Notes: a model not told the origin generated them from the sequence alone. A DNA stretch of 64,000 nt from UBA10649 sp965278965 (GCA_965278965.1 OZ257127.1:1488001-1552000), one strand, 5' to 3'; numbered from the stretch's first letter, positions 51,194 to 61,672 are shown. Numbers and translations: made by a program.

Positions 51194-52590
51194 CGGGGTG
51201 TTCCTTCGGGTCGGGTGAGCAGGGCGGGGAGTGCGGCGTCGGGAACGTAGCGCCAGCGCGGGAGATAGCGCCGGGCGTACGCATACTCGCGGCAGTCCTG
51301 GAGCACCTGGTACGCGCGAACGAGCCCACGATCGAGCAGGTCGACGAGGCCGAGCTGCGCGAGCCGACGCTCGTAGGCGTCGAGGAAGACATCCTGGGAC
51401 GACTCGATCCAGTCGTGCACGCTCTGGCGCTGACCGGCGTCGAGGTCGTCCGTCCGGTGCAGCACGACGCGGCCGACGTGATCCCAGGACGCGAGCATCG
51501 ACGCCACGTCGCGCGCTACGGGCTGCGGGGCCAGGCGCTCGGCGGGGCCGTCGGTGGGGCTGCCGTCGAAGTCGATGACGAGGTAGCGAGCGGGCTCGCC
51601 GGCGCGCAGGACCTGGCCGACGTGCAGGTCGCCGTGGATCGGCACGACGGGCGTGCCGACAGCGCCGGCCAACGGGGCGACCGCCTCCGCCACCCGCGTG
51701 CGGGTGCCGGCGTCGAGCACGGCCTCGTCGATGACGGTCTCCGCTTGCGCGACCCAACGCGCGACGTCGGCTGCTGCAGCGTGGTCGATGCCGTCAACAG
51801 CAAGGGCCGCGTGCAGGTCGGCCACGAGCACCGCGACCTCGCGCACGGCATCGTCGGCGGTACCGGACTCGCCGCGGGCCAGCGCGCGGACGTCGTCGAC
51901 GGCCCAGGTCCAGCCGTCGACAGCGTCGGGGACGAACGCGCCGACGGTCGCGACGTGGAACGGTTCGCCGCCCACCGACAGCGCGACGAGCGCCCACGTG
52001 CTCGGCGTTCCGGCGAAGTCGGCGCGGGCCAGGGCGGCGAGCCGCGCCGGCCCGGCCTGGTCACCGGGCTGCGGGTGCAGGTCCCACTTGACGACCGCGA
52101 GCCCCCCGGCGACGACGAGGTCGTTGGTCTGGTCGACGTCGAAGGCTGCCTCCACCGCGCCGACCGCCTCGGACATGAACACGTCACCGACGAGCACCGC
52201 GGCATCGTCCGAAGTCTCGTGCGGGACAGAGAGCCGGACACGCGGGACGAACCGGACGTCGGCCACCGTTTCTCCCGCATTGCGGGAGAAACGGTGGAGG
52301 GCGTGGACGAGGGCGGATGCGGTGCCGTCGCCGGCGGTTGCCCGGCGCACGCGCGTGCCGCCACCGCCGTCGCGTGCGTGCGCGACCACGACGACGGGGA
52401 CCCCGTACGTGACGGCGCGGGCGTCGCGGACGAGCGCGTACCCGTGCGCGTCGTCGATCCACGCCGCACCGACGAGCGCGAGCGGACGCTCGATGCGCGC
52501 CGCCTCGTCCCGGCGCCGCGCCGGGAGCAGGTCCGCCGGGTCCATGTTGGCGAGCCACGCCGCGAGCACCTCCGCGAGGTCCGCGCTCAC
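51190..52590 (-). CDS. Maltokinase-like sugar phosphotransferase, candidate glucosamine kinase
   Basis: A 466-residue protein with the aminoglycoside-phosphotransferase/maltokinase fold. The N-terminal lobe contains DLVVAGGLAVVKWDLHPQPGDQ; the catalytic loop is IHGDLHVGQVL (about 320-330) and the metal Asp is in LVIDFDG. Actinobacterial glucosamine kinases (GlcNK) are maltokinase-like proteins of this size found next to SIS isomerase genes, so GlcN to GlcN-6-P is a fair guess. GTG 52590 follows GGGGGAGG. Confidence 0.72.
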   Translation of the reverse strand: MSADLAEVLAAWLANMDPADLLPARRRDEAARIERPLALVGAAWIDDAHGYALVRDARAVTYGVPVVVVAHARDGGGGTRVRRATAGDGTASALVHALHRFSRNAGETVADVRFVPRVRLSVPHETSDDAAVLVGDVFMSEAVGAVEAAFDVDQTNDLVVAGGLAVVKWDLHPQPGDQAGPARLAALARADFAGTPSTWALVALSVGGEPFHVATVGAFVPDAVDGWTWAVDDVRALARGESGTADDAVREVAVLVADLHAALAVDGIDHAAAADVARWVAQAETVIDEAVLDAGTRTRVAEAVAPLAGAVGTPVVPIHGDLHVGQVLRAGEPARYLVIDFDGSPTDGPAERLAPQPVARDVASMLASWDHVGRVVLHRTDDLDAGQRQSVHDWIESSQDVFLDAYERRLAQLGLVDLLDRGLVRAYQVLQDCREYAYARRYLPRWRYVPDAALPALLTRPEGTPR

Positions 52591-52635
52591 CGCCTCCCCC
52601 ACCCCCTCCGCCGCGTCCAGCGACCGTGCACCACG

Positions 52636-52694
52636 CCGACCTTGAGGTTCAGGGCGTTTCGGGGCGCCGCAGACGCTCTGAACCTCAAGGTCGG
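52636..52694. repeat. Perfect 17-bp inverted repeat (family A)
   Basis: CCGACCTTGAGGTTCAG (52636-52652) and CTGAACCTCAAGGTCGG (52678-52694) are exact reverse complements with a 25-base GC-rich loop. The core CTTGAGGTT/AACCTCAAG is shared with the 11595 repeat, 41 kb away. It separates the kinase operon from the glycosyltransferase gene. Confidence 0.75.
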
Positions 52695-52711
52695 GGAGGT
52701 CGGGGCGTCGC

Positions 52712-54031
52712 TCACGTGCGGGCGTGGGCCCGGGCGACCTGCTCGATGACATCGGCCCCGACCCGAAGCCCGTCGCGCGCACGGATGCGCTCGCCTATCG
52801 CGGCAAGGTGGTCGCGCAGCCCGGTGTCGGCCAGCAGCCGGTCGACGGCGTCGATGAGCTCGTCGTCGGCGAAGTCGTAGGTGGCCAGCCGCACGCCGAA
52901 GCCGAGCTCGTCGATCCGCTGGGCGTTGTCGTACTGGTCCCAGAACAGCGGCAGGCAGATCATCGGCTTGCCGAAGTGCAGGGCCTCGGTGGTCGTGTTG
53001 TTGCCACCGTGCGTGATGACGAGGTCGACCTGCGGGATCACCTTGGTCTGCGGCAGGAACTCCGCGCCCACCATGTTGTCGGGGAGCTCGATGAGGTCGG
53101 CCTGCGGACCCTTGCTGACGATGTACCGGTGCGGGGTGCGGGCGAGGACCGCGACGAGCCGGTTCATCAGGTCGACGTCGGCGCCGCCGAGCGAGCCGAG
53201 CGACAGGTACACCAGGCCCGAGCCGGCGGGGCGTTCACGCACCGCAGCCGGCAGCTCGTACTCGCCGTCGGTCTCCCGGACGCTGGAGTCCATCCGGTGC
53301 CACGTCGCGTCGAGCGGACGCTGCTGGTCGTAGTCCGCCTCGGCCGGGAAGACGTAGAGGTTGGCCGCGGCCGACGTGTGGATGAACTCCAGGTCGGCCA
53401 GCGCAGGTGCGCCCTGCTCGATGACCCACGCGTTGAAGTCCGCCCACATTGCCCGGTGCGTGCGGTCGTACTCGGCGCGGAAGGCGTCCCACTCGTGGTC
53501 GTCGGCCGCCGACAGCCCGGAGAACGTCGGAGCGACCCCCGGACCCTTCACCTCGAGGGGGTTGCACGACACGATCCGCACGAACGGCGCCGGCGACGTC
53601 AGCAGCGCCGGGAAGGCGACGACGTTGTCCTCGACGATGACGTCGGGCTGGACGCGAGCGATGATCTCGCGCAGCTGCGGCTCGCAGTAGCGCGCGCCGT
53701 CGATCAGCGCCTGGAACGTCGGGGCGATGAACGTCTCGAGCTGGTCGACGGTCGGCTTGCGGAACTCCGGCGCGGTCTCGCGGATGAAGTCCTTCCAGAA
53801 CTGTCCGGCATCCTGCTCCGGCTCGCCCTCGACCGCCTCAGGCGCCGGGGCGAGGTCGACGAGGTCCTCCTCGAACCCCAGCGGGGCGAGCTTGCCCTTC
53901 CACGAGGCCTCGGCGGCGAACACCACGCGGTGGCCGCGCTCGCGGAGGACGTTGCCGATCCCGACGCACTGGTTGGTCGGTCCGTACGCGGACTCCGGCA
54001 TGAACAAGATGGTCAGCGGTCGGTCGGTCAT
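52712..54031 (-). CDS. UGT/MGT-type glycosyltransferase
   Basis: A 439-residue GT-B enzyme. The N-terminal acceptor domain starts ILFMPESAYGPTNQCVGIGNVLRERGHRVVFA; the C-terminal donor motif GLVYLSLGSLGG and ITHGGNNTTTEALHFGKPMICLPLFWDQYDNAQR is the glycosyltransferase GT1 signature (HGG catalytic-site neighbour). Members glycosylate macrolides, flavonoids or sterols with nucleotide-sugar donors. ATG 54031 overlaps a TetR gene stop (ATGA), suggesting an inducible drug-inactivation pair. Confidence 0.85.
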   Translation of the reverse strand: MTDRPLTILFMPESAYGPTNQCVGIGNVLRERGHRVVFAAEASWKGKLAPLGFEEDLVDLAPAPEAVEGEPEQDAGQFWKDFIRETAPEFRKPTVDQLETFIAPTFQALIDGARYCEPQLREIIARVQPDVIVEDNVVAFPALLTSPAPFVRIVSCNPLEVKGPGVAPTFSGLSAADDHEWDAFRAEYDRTHRAMWADFNAWVIEQGAPALADLEFIHTSAAANLYVFPAEADYDQQRPLDATWHRMDSSVRETDGEYELPAAVRERPAGSGLVYLSLGSLGGADVDLMNRLVAVLARTPHRYIVSKGPQADLIELPDNMVGAEFLPQTKVIPQVDLVITHGGNNTTTEALHFGKPMICLPLFWDQYDNAQRIDELGFGVRLATYDFADDELIDAVDRLLADTGLRDHLAAIGERIRARDGLRVGADVIEQVARAHART

Positions 54032-54633
54032 CGCGGCTCCCTCGGCAGCGGGTGGTCGGTGGCCAGGCGCGCGTACGCGAGGATCAGCTCGGTGCACTGC
54101 GCGTAGTCAAGCGTCGGGTGCCGGGCCATGATGCGGTACCCGTAGGCGTCCTCGAGCGCGACGAGGTTGCGCGCGACGACCACCGCGTCGTCCGCGAGCC
54201 GGAAGACCCCCTGCGCAGCGCCCGCGTCGAGGATGCCTTGGTACATGGCGACCTGCCGGTCGAAGAGGGCCGTCAGCAGCACCGCGTACACGGTGTGACG
54301 TGCCGCCTCCCCGCCGAGCGCGCACAGGAGCCGAACCTCCTCGTCCGTCGCGTCCGCCGGGAGTCCGGACGCGATGGTCGCCACCAGGCGCGCGGCCGGA
54401 TCGGTCACGCCCTCGATCGCGGCGAGCCGCTCGTCGTAGAAGCGCTCCATGCCGGCGCGGTTGGCGTCGACGAGCAGCTCCTGCAGATCCGGGTAGTGGT
54501 AGAGGATCGCGCCGCTGGTCAGGCCCGCCTCCTCGGCGACCTGGTTGAGCCGTACGCCGGCCCCGTGCTGGGCCATCGCGCGCTGGGCCGCCGCGAGCAG
54601 CCCGGCCCGACGCGCGCTCCTCGTGCGGGACAT
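54028..54633 (-). CDS. TetR/AcrR family transcriptional regulator
   Basis: A 201-residue regulator with N-terminal HTH (RAGLLAAAQRAMAQHGAGVRLNQVAEEAGLTSGAILYHYPDLQELL) and a TetR_C-type ligand domain containing RLLCALGGEAARHTVYAVLLTALFDRQVAMY. It is encoded upstream of and overlaps the glycosyltransferase gene. A CTGAATC-GA-GATTCAG palindrome lies 29 bases upstream of its start, between it and the polyamine operon, which it may also influence. Confidence 0.87.
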   Translation of the reverse strand: MSRTRSARRAGLLAAAQRAMAQHGAGVRLNQVAEEAGLTSGAILYHYPDLQELLVDANRAGMERFYDERLAAIEGVTDPAARLVATIASGLPADATDEEVRLLCALGGEAARHTVYAVLLTALFDRQVAMYQGILDAGAAQGVFRLADDAVVVARNLVALEDAYGYRIMARHPTLDYAQCTELILAYARLATDHPLPREPR

Positions 54634-54661
54634 GGGCGGCAGCCTAAGGCCTGGAGTGTTA

Positions 54662-54677
54662 CTGAATCGAGATTCAG
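54662..54677. promoter_or_regulatory. TetR operator candidate CTGAATC-GA-GATTCAG
   Basis: A perfect 7-bp inverted repeat with two-base centre in the 166-base divergent gap between tetR and the potD-like gene. It is closer to tetR (29 bases from its start). The rest of the gap is AT-richer than its surroundings and holds no gene. Confidence 0.6.
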
Positions 54678-54799
54678 GGAATTCACATGATCGTCACATC
54701 TGCACGCCAGAATGCGATTTCATTTCCTGAACACTGGATGAGAGTCGGGGATAGCGGCTCGTCCGGTCAGTCGGGGCACGGTCAACCAGGAGGAGAGCC

Positions 54800-55960
54800 A
54801 TGAGTCGTCGAACATCCGCGGTGCTGGTCGGAATGGCGGCATCCGCGCTCGTCCTCGCCGCGTGCAGCAGCAGCACCAGCAGCGAGTCCACCGCCAGCTC
54901 CGTCGCGGCGAGCGACATGGCATCGGCCGCCGCCAGCGCGTCGGCCGCACCCGCGAGCGAGGCCGCCGCGCCGGCCGACCTGTCCGGGCAGACCCTCACG
55001 GTCTCCAACTGGGCGGGCTACTACCCCGAGGACCTCGCCGCGCAGGTCGAGAAGACGCTGGGGGTCCCTCTGACGATCGCGAACCACGCGACGAACGAGG
55101 AGATCATGGCCAAGCTCACGGCCGGTGGTGACTCCGGCTTCGACGTGGCGTTCGTGTCCGGCCAGTACGCCCAGGCTCTCAACGACGCCGGTCTGCTCGA
55201 GCCCATCGACCACGCCCAGGTGCCGAACCTGTCGAACCTCTACCCCGAGGCGACGGAGCTGGCGTTCGATCCTGGCAACGCGTTCTCCGTGCCGTACACG
55301 TGGGGCACCACCGGCATCTGCTACCGCAGCGACAAGATGGCCGAGCCGACCAGCTGGAACGACATCCTCACGCCGAGCGCCGACAACGCCGGCAAGGTCA
55401 CGCAGATGACGACGGAGCGCTGGCTCGCGCTGCCGGCCCTGAAGTCACTGGGCTACAGCATCAACACGACGGACGACGCCCAGCTCGCCGAGGCCAAGGA
55501 CCTGCTCGTCGAGAGCAAGAAGGACCTGCTCGCGTACGACGACACGACGTTCTACAGCCGGCTCGTCTCCGGCGAGGCCAACGCCGTCGTGGCCTGGGAC
55601 GGCTGGTGCAACTACGGCACGGCCGAGAACCCCGACATCAAGTTCACCGTCCCGTCCGAGGGCAGCGACCTGTGGTCCGACACGATGGTCGTCCTGAAGT
55701 CGTCGCAGAACAAGGAAGCGGCGCACGCCTTCATCAACTTCATCCTCGACCCCGCGAACCACGCCTGGGTGGCCGAGAACATCCTCTACAAGGTCCCGAA
55801 CAAGGCCGCGATGGAGACCGCCGGCGTGCAGGCGCTCGTCACGGACTACCCGAACATCGGGATGTCCCCGGACGACCTGCTCAAGCAGGAGGTCATCGTC
55901 GACCTCGGCGAGGACAGCGTGAAGTACACCGACCTCGCCACCGAGGTCACGTCGAGCTGA
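54800..55960 (+). CDS. potD: Spermidine/putrescine-type ABC binding lipoprotein
   Basis: A 386-residue extracellular protein. MSRRTSAVLVGMAASALVLAACSSS is a lipoprotein signal (LAAC); a Ser/Ala-rich spacer follows. The binding domain (LTVSNWAGYYPEDLAAQVEKTLGVPLTIANHATNEEIMAKLTAGGDSGFDVAFVSGQYA) is the PotD/PotF pattern. It is first of a six-gene run with permeases, ATPase and two catabolic enzymes, so the ligand is probably putrescine or a related polyamine. Confidence 0.88.
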   Translation: MSRRTSAVLVGMAASALVLAACSSSTSSESTASSVAASDMASAAASASAAPASEAAAPADLSGQTLTVSNWAGYYPEDLAAQVEKTLGVPLTIANHATNEEIMAKLTAGGDSGFDVAFVSGQYAQALNDAGLLEPIDHAQVPNLSNLYPEATELAFDPGNAFSVPYTWGTTGICYRSDKMAEPTSWNDILTPSADNAGKVTQMTTERWLALPALKSLGYSINTTDDAQLAEAKDLLVESKKDLLAYDDTTFYSRLVSGEANAVVAWDGWCNYGTAENPDIKFTVPSEGSDLWSDTMVVLKSSQNKEAAHAFINFILDPANHAWVAENILYKVPNKAAMETAGVQALVTDYPNIGMSPDDLLKQEVIVDLGEDSVKYTDLATEVTSS

Positions 55961-55982
55961 TCGCAGCTCGACGACTCCCGTG

Positions 55983-56879
55983 ATGTCCGAGACCGACACC
56001 GCCCCAGGGCGCGGCGCGCACAAGCGCCGCGCCCTGGGTGCGCGTGCGGCCTTCGCCGGCCCGGGCCTGCTCTACATCACGGCGTTCATGACGGTCCCGC
56101 TCCTCATCATCGCCAGCTACGCCTTCCTCACCCGCGGTCGGTTCGGCGGGGTGAAGTGGGAGCTCACGCTGGAGAACTTCAGCAAGGCGCTCGACTCGAC
56201 GTACCTGTCGATCCTCGGCAACTCCGTCCTCATCGCGGGGATCACGACCGTCCTGGCGCTCGCGCTCGGATACCCCGCGGCCTATGCGATCACGCGCCTG
56301 CCACCCCGGTGGCGGACGGTCGCCCTCGTGCTCGTCGTCCTGCCGTTCTGGTCGAACTTCCTGATCCGGACGTACGCGTGGATCGTCCTGCTGAACTCCG
56401 AAGGCCCGGTCAACTCGCTGCTGGTCAACCTCGGCGTGATCGGAGCGCCACTGGACCTGCTGTACAACCGCGGGGCGGTCGTCGTGGGCCTGCTCTACGC
56501 CTATCTCCCGCTGATGATCCTCCCGGTGTACGCCTCGATCGAGCGCGTCGACCCGCAGCTGCCGGAGGCCGCGCGCAACCTCGGCGCAGGTCGGCTCCGG
56601 GCGTTCCGCGACGTCACACTGCCGCTGACCCTGCCGGGCGCGATGATCGGCGCGATCTTCGTGTTCGTCCCGAGCATGGGCAACTTCGTCGTCCCCGAGC
56701 TGCTCGGCGGCGGCAAGACGGTCATGGTCGGCAACCTCATCCGCGACCAGTTCCTCGAGGCCCGAAACTGGCCGTTCGGCGCCGTCCTCGCCCTGTCCGT
56801 CGTGATCTTCCTGGTCATCCTGTTCGCCATCCAGGCTGCGATCGGCCGGCGCATCAACGGCGGTGGCGCCCGTGCGTAG
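55983..56879 (+). CDS. potB: Polyamine ABC permease PotB-like
   Basis: A 298-residue membrane protein with six helices. FWSNFLIRTYAWIVLLNSEGPVNSLL and PLMILPVYASIERVDPQLPEAARNLGAGRLRAFRDVTLPLTLPG (coupling loop) mark the PotB family. ATG 55983 is the likely start, GTG 55980 the alternative. Its stop overlaps the potC start. Confidence 0.9.
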   Translation: MSETDTAPGRGAHKRRALGARAAFAGPGLLYITAFMTVPLLIIASYAFLTRGRFGGVKWELTLENFSKALDSTYLSILGNSVLIAGITTVLALALGYPAAYAITRLPPRWRTVALVLVVLPFWSNFLIRTYAWIVLLNSEGPVNSLLVNLGVIGAPLDLLYNRGAVVVGLLYAYLPLMILPVYASIERVDPQLPEAARNLGAGRLRAFRDVTLPLTLPGAMIGAIFVFVPSMGNFVVPELLGGGKTVMVGNLIRDQFLEARNWPFGAVLALSVVIFLVILFAIQAAIGRRINGGGARA

Positions 56880-57638
56880 GCTCGGCTGGCTGTCGCTGCC
56901 CCTCGGGCTGACGTACGCCTTCCTCTACCTGCCGATCGCGGTCCTGGTCTTCATGTCGTTCAACTCGACGAAGACGCCCTACACCTGGACCGGGTTCAGC
57001 ACGCGCTGGTACTCCGAGCTCCTGGCGGACGACCTCATCCGGCAGGGCTTCATCAACACGATGATCGTGGCCGTCGGCGCCACCGTCATCGCGACCGTCC
57101 TCGGCACTCTGCTCGCGGTCGGGATCAACCGCTACTTCCGCTCGGCCTGGATCGAGGCCTACTCGCTGGCTCCGGCGATCCTGCCCGACCTCGCGCTCGC
57201 CATCGGGCTGCTCGCCCTGTTCGCGCTGGTCGGCATCACGCTCGGCCTGCACACCGTCCTGCTCGCCCACGTCGTCTTCGGCATGGCGTTCGTCGCCGCC
57301 GTCGTGCTCGCGCGCCTCGGCCACACCGACCCGAGCCTGGAGGAGGCCAGCCGCGACCTCGGCGCCGGACCGGTGTCGACGTTCCTGCGCATCACCGTCC
57401 CGAGCCTCATGCCGGCGATCATCGCCGGCGCGCTGCTCGTCTTCACCCTCAGCCTCGACGAGTTCGTCATCGCGTTCTTCACCGACGGCCCGTCGACCCC
57501 GACCCTGCCGATCGTCATCTACTCGATGGTCCGGTTCGGCGTCACCCCGGAGATCAACGCCCTGGCCGCGCTGCTCCTGCTCGTCAGCTTCACCGTCGTC
57601 ATCGCCGCCCAACGCCTCACCAAGCTGACGGACTCCCT

Positions 57639-57642
<4 letters not shown>
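56863..57642 (+). CDS. potC: Polyamine ABC permease PotC-like
   Basis: A 259-residue membrane protein. LPIAVLVFMSFNSTKTPYTWTGFSTRWYSELLAD is the typical PotC N-terminal segment and LEEASRDLGAGPVSTFLRITVPSLMPAI the coupling loop. GTG 56863 or 56872 may start it. It overlaps potB by 17 bases and potA by four (ATGA). Confidence 0.9.
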
Positions 57643-58715
<1,073 letters not shown>

Positions 58716-58717
58716 CG

Positions 58718-60124
58718 ATGACGATCGAGGCCACCTCGGCCCGGGATGCTCTGCGGGATGCCGCCCCGCGAGCCTTCTGGACCGACCGCGACGACGCACC
58801 CGCACCCACCGAGCCGCTCGCCGGCGGCGCGACCTGTGAACTCCTGGTCATCGGCGGCGGGTTCACCGGGCTCTGGGCGGCGATCGAGGCCCGCGCCGCG
58901 GACCCGTCGTGTGACGTGCTCCTCGTCGACGGCGAGCAGATCGCCTTCGGGGCGTCCGGCCGCAACGGCGGCTTCATCTCAGAGTCGCTCACGCACGGGC
59001 TCGCGCACGGCGAGCAGCTGTGGCCCGACGAGCTGCCGGCTCTGCTCCAGCAGGGGCGCGAGAACCTGGCAGAGATCGCCCGGCTCGTGGAGGCCGAGGG
59101 CATCGACGCCTCCCTCCGGATGTGCGGCAAGACCACGGTCGCGACCGCGCCGCACCACCTGCCCGCGCTGGCGGCGTCGGCCGCGCTCCACCGCCGACAC
59201 GGCGAGGACGTGACCCTGCTCGACGGGCCGGCCATGCGCGACGACGTGCACTCCCCGACCTATCTCGGCGGACTTCGCCACCGGACGGGCGGCGGGTTGG
59301 TCGACCCGGCGGCGCTGGCGTGGGGGCTGCTGCGCGTCGCGGTCGAGCGCGGCGTGCGCGTCCACGAGGGCACAGCGGTCCGGTCCATGCGACGGCGGGG
59401 CGACGTGGTCGAGGCCGCGACCGACCGCGGCAGCATCCGGGCACGTCGCGTGCTCCTGGCCACCAACGCGTACCCGCCGCTACTGCGCCGGCTGAAGGCG
59501 CGGCTCCTTCCGATCTACGACCACGTGCTGGTGACCGAGCCCCTCGACCAGGCCACGCGGGCGAGCCTGGGCTGGGCCGCCGCCCAAGGACTGACGGACG
59601 TCGGCAACCAGTTCCACTACTACCGCCTCACCCCCGACGACCGGGTCCTGTGGGGCGGCTACGACGCGATCTACTACTACGGCGGCCGGACTGACGCCGC
59701 GCGTGAGCAGCGCGACGCGTCCCATGCCCTCCTCGCGCGCCAGTTCCTCGTCACGTTCCCGCAGCTCGCGGGCGTCCGGTTCACGCACCGCTGGGCGGGA
59801 TTGATCGACTCGACGTCACGGTTCACGCCGACGTTCGGCACGGCCCTCGACGGTCGCGTCGCGTACTCCGTCGGCTACACCGGCCTCGGCGTGGCGGCCT
59901 CCCGGTTCGGTGCGCGGGTCGGGCTCGACCTGCTCGCCGGGCACGACACCGAGCGGACCCGGCTGACCCTGGTGCGGCGCAAGCCGATCCCGTTCCCGCC
60001 CGAGCCCCTGCGCTACCCGCTCGTCCAGGCCACTCGTGCTGCGCTTGCCCGCGAGGACCGCACAGGCAGGCGTGGGGCGTACCTGCGAGCACTCGACCGA
60101 CTCGGCGTCGGCTTCAACAGCTAG
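58718..60124 (+). CDS. FAD-dependent amine oxidoreductase (PuuB-like)
   Basis: A 468-residue flavoprotein of the DAO family. The dinucleotide motif is LLVIGGGFTGLWAAIEA (about 42-58), FGASGRNGGFISESLTHG is the second FAD region, and ARRVLLATNAYPP and GLIDSTSRFTPTFG ... GYTGLGVAASRFGARVGLDLL occur later. It is most like gamma-glutamylputrescine oxidase PuuB, but no glutamylating synthetase is present, so it may oxidise putrescine directly. It follows potA by two bases. Confidence 0.82.
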   Translation: MTIEATSARDALRDAAPRAFWTDRDDAPAPTEPLAGGATCELLVIGGGFTGLWAAIEARAADPSCDVLLVDGEQIAFGASGRNGGFISESLTHGLAHGEQLWPDELPALLQQGRENLAEIARLVEAEGIDASLRMCGKTTVATAPHHLPALAASAALHRRHGEDVTLLDGPAMRDDVHSPTYLGGLRHRTGGGLVDPAALAWGLLRVAVERGVRVHEGTAVRSMRRRGDVVEAATDRGSIRARRVLLATNAYPPLLRRLKARLLPIYDHVLVTEPLDQATRASLGWAAAQGLTDVGNQFHYYRLTPDDRVLWGGYDAIYYYGGRTDAAREQRDASHALLARQFLVTFPQLAGVRFTHRWAGLIDSTSRFTPTFGTALDGRVAYSVGYTGLGVAASRFGARVGLDLLAGHDTERTRLTLVRRKPIPFPPEPLRYPLVQATRAALAREDRTGRRGAYLRALDRLGVGFNS

Positions 60125-60125
60125 C

Positions 60126-60183
60126 CGATTCCATACGCCAGCGTCATTAGGCGTCGCCGGAATGACGCTGGCGTATGGAATCG
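60126..60183. repeat. Perfect 23-bp inverted repeat (family B)
   Basis: The arms 60126-60148 and 60161-60183 are exact reverse complements, loop 12 bases. They carry the TTCCATACGCCAGCGTC core also found at 35017. The hairpin starts two bases after the oxidoreductase stop and ends 18 bases before the dehydrogenase start, so it sits inside the operon. Confidence 0.8.
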
Positions 60184-60201
60184 ACGGGAAAGGGGACTCA
60201 G

Positions 60202-61662
60202 ATGAGCGGACCAGGGATCCATGTGGACGGCGTCACCGGCGTCGGGTCGGGTGCCGTGCGCGTGCTCGTCGACCCGGCCACGGGGCAGGCGACCGCCGAA
60301 GTCACCGAGGGCACGGTCGCCGACGTCGCGGCCGCGACCACGGCGGCCCGCCGCGCGTTCGACGAGTGGTCCGGCCGTACGCCCGGCGAGCGCGCTCGCG
60401 TCCTGCTCCGCCTCGCCGACCTGGTCGAGGCCGACGCCGACGAGCTGACCCGGCGGGAGGTCGCCGAGACCGGCAAGCCGCGGGCCGTCTTCGCCGACGG
60501 GGAGCTGCCCTTCGCCGCCGACAACCTGCGCTACTTCGCCGGGGCTGCCCGCTCGCTCGAGGGCACCGGGGCCGGTGTCCTGAGCCACGGCTACACGTCG
60601 TTGCTGGTCCGTCGGCCGCTCGGCGTCGTCGCCGGCATCGCCCCGTGGAACTTCCCGTTCATCATGGGCGTCTGGAAGCTCGGGCCGGCGTTGGCCGCGG
60701 GCAACACCATGGTCCTCAAGCCGGCGCCGGCGACCCCCGGCAGCACACTGCGGCTCGCTGAGCTCGCCCGTGAGGCGGGCCTGCCGCCCGGCGTGCTCAA
60801 CGTCGTCACCGGTGGCGGCGAGGTGGGCGAGGCGCTCGTGCGCGACCCGCACGTCCAGCTCGTATCCGTCACGGGCTCGACCGCCACCGGACGCGCCGTC
60901 ATGGCGGCCGCCGCGGAGACGACGACGCGCGTGCACCTCGAGCTCGGCGGCAAGGCACCAGCGATCGTGTTCGCAGACGCCGACGTGCCCGCGCTCGCAC
61001 GGGCGATCACGATGGGGGCGACGTACAACACCGGCCAGGACTGCACCGCGGCGACGCGCGTCTACGTCGCGCGGTCCCGGCTCGCCGACGTCACCGACGC
61101 CCTCGCCGAGGTCATGGCCGCGGTGGTCGCGGGCGACCCGTACGACCCGACGACGGACATCGGCCCGCTCGTCTCGCATGCGCACCGCGACCGCGTTCAC
61201 GGGTTCGTCACGCGGGCTGTCGAAGCCGGCGCGCGCGCCGTCGTCGGCGGGGTCGTCCCCGACGGGCCGGGGGCGTACTACCGGCCGACCCTCATCGCCG
61301 GTGCCGCGCAGGACAGCGAGATCGTGCAGGGCGAGGTGTTCGGGCCGGTCCTCGTGGTGGTGCCGTTCGACGACGAGGACGACGCAGTACGACTGGCGAA
61401 CGACAGCCCCTACGGGCTCGCCAGCTCGGTGTGGACGACGGACGTCGCCCGCGCGCTACGGGTCAGTCACCGGCTCGAGGCCGGCGTGACCTGGGTGAAC
61501 GACCACCTGCCGATCGCGTCCGAGGCACCGCACGGCGGAGTGAAGGGCAGCGGCTTCGGCAAGGACATGAGCCACGAGGCGGTGCTGGAGTACACCGTCA
61601 CGCGGCACGTGATGATCAAGCACGCGCAGCCCGTCGTCCACGACTCCTTCCGCCCCGCCTGA
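60202..61662 (+). CDS. Gamma-aminobutyraldehyde/aldehyde dehydrogenase
   Basis: A 486-residue NAD(P)-dependent dehydrogenase. VVAGIAPWNFPFIMGVWKLGPALAAGNTMVLKPA is the cofactor region, catalytic Glu is E247 in LELGGKAP and catalytic Cys is C281 in NTGQDCTAATR. Neighbours (polyamine importer and amine oxidase) point to 4-aminobutanal oxidation to GABA. ATG 60202 follows AAAGGGGAC. The family-B hairpin lies upstream. Confidence 0.88.
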   Translation: MSGPGIHVDGVTGVGSGAVRVLVDPATGQATAEVTEGTVADVAAATTAARRAFDEWSGRTPGERARVLLRLADLVEADADELTRREVAETGKPRAVFADGELPFAADNLRYFAGAARSLEGTGAGVLSHGYTSLLVRRPLGVVAGIAPWNFPFIMGVWKLGPALAAGNTMVLKPAPATPGSTLRLAELAREAGLPPGVLNVVTGGGEVGEALVRDPHVQLVSVTGSTATGRAVMAAAAETTTRVHLELGGKAPAIVFADADVPALARAITMGATYNTGQDCTAATRVYVARSRLADVTDALAEVMAAVVAGDPYDPTTDIGPLVSHAHRDRVHGFVTRAVEAGARAVVGGVVPDGPGAYYRPTLIAGAAQDSEIVQGEVFGPVLVVVPFDDEDDAVRLANDSPYGLASSVWTTDVARALRVSHRLEAGVTWVNDHLPIASEAPHGGVKGSGFGKDMSHEAVLEYTVTRHVMIKHAQPVVHDSFRPA

Positions 61663-61672
61663 TCGGCCGGCC

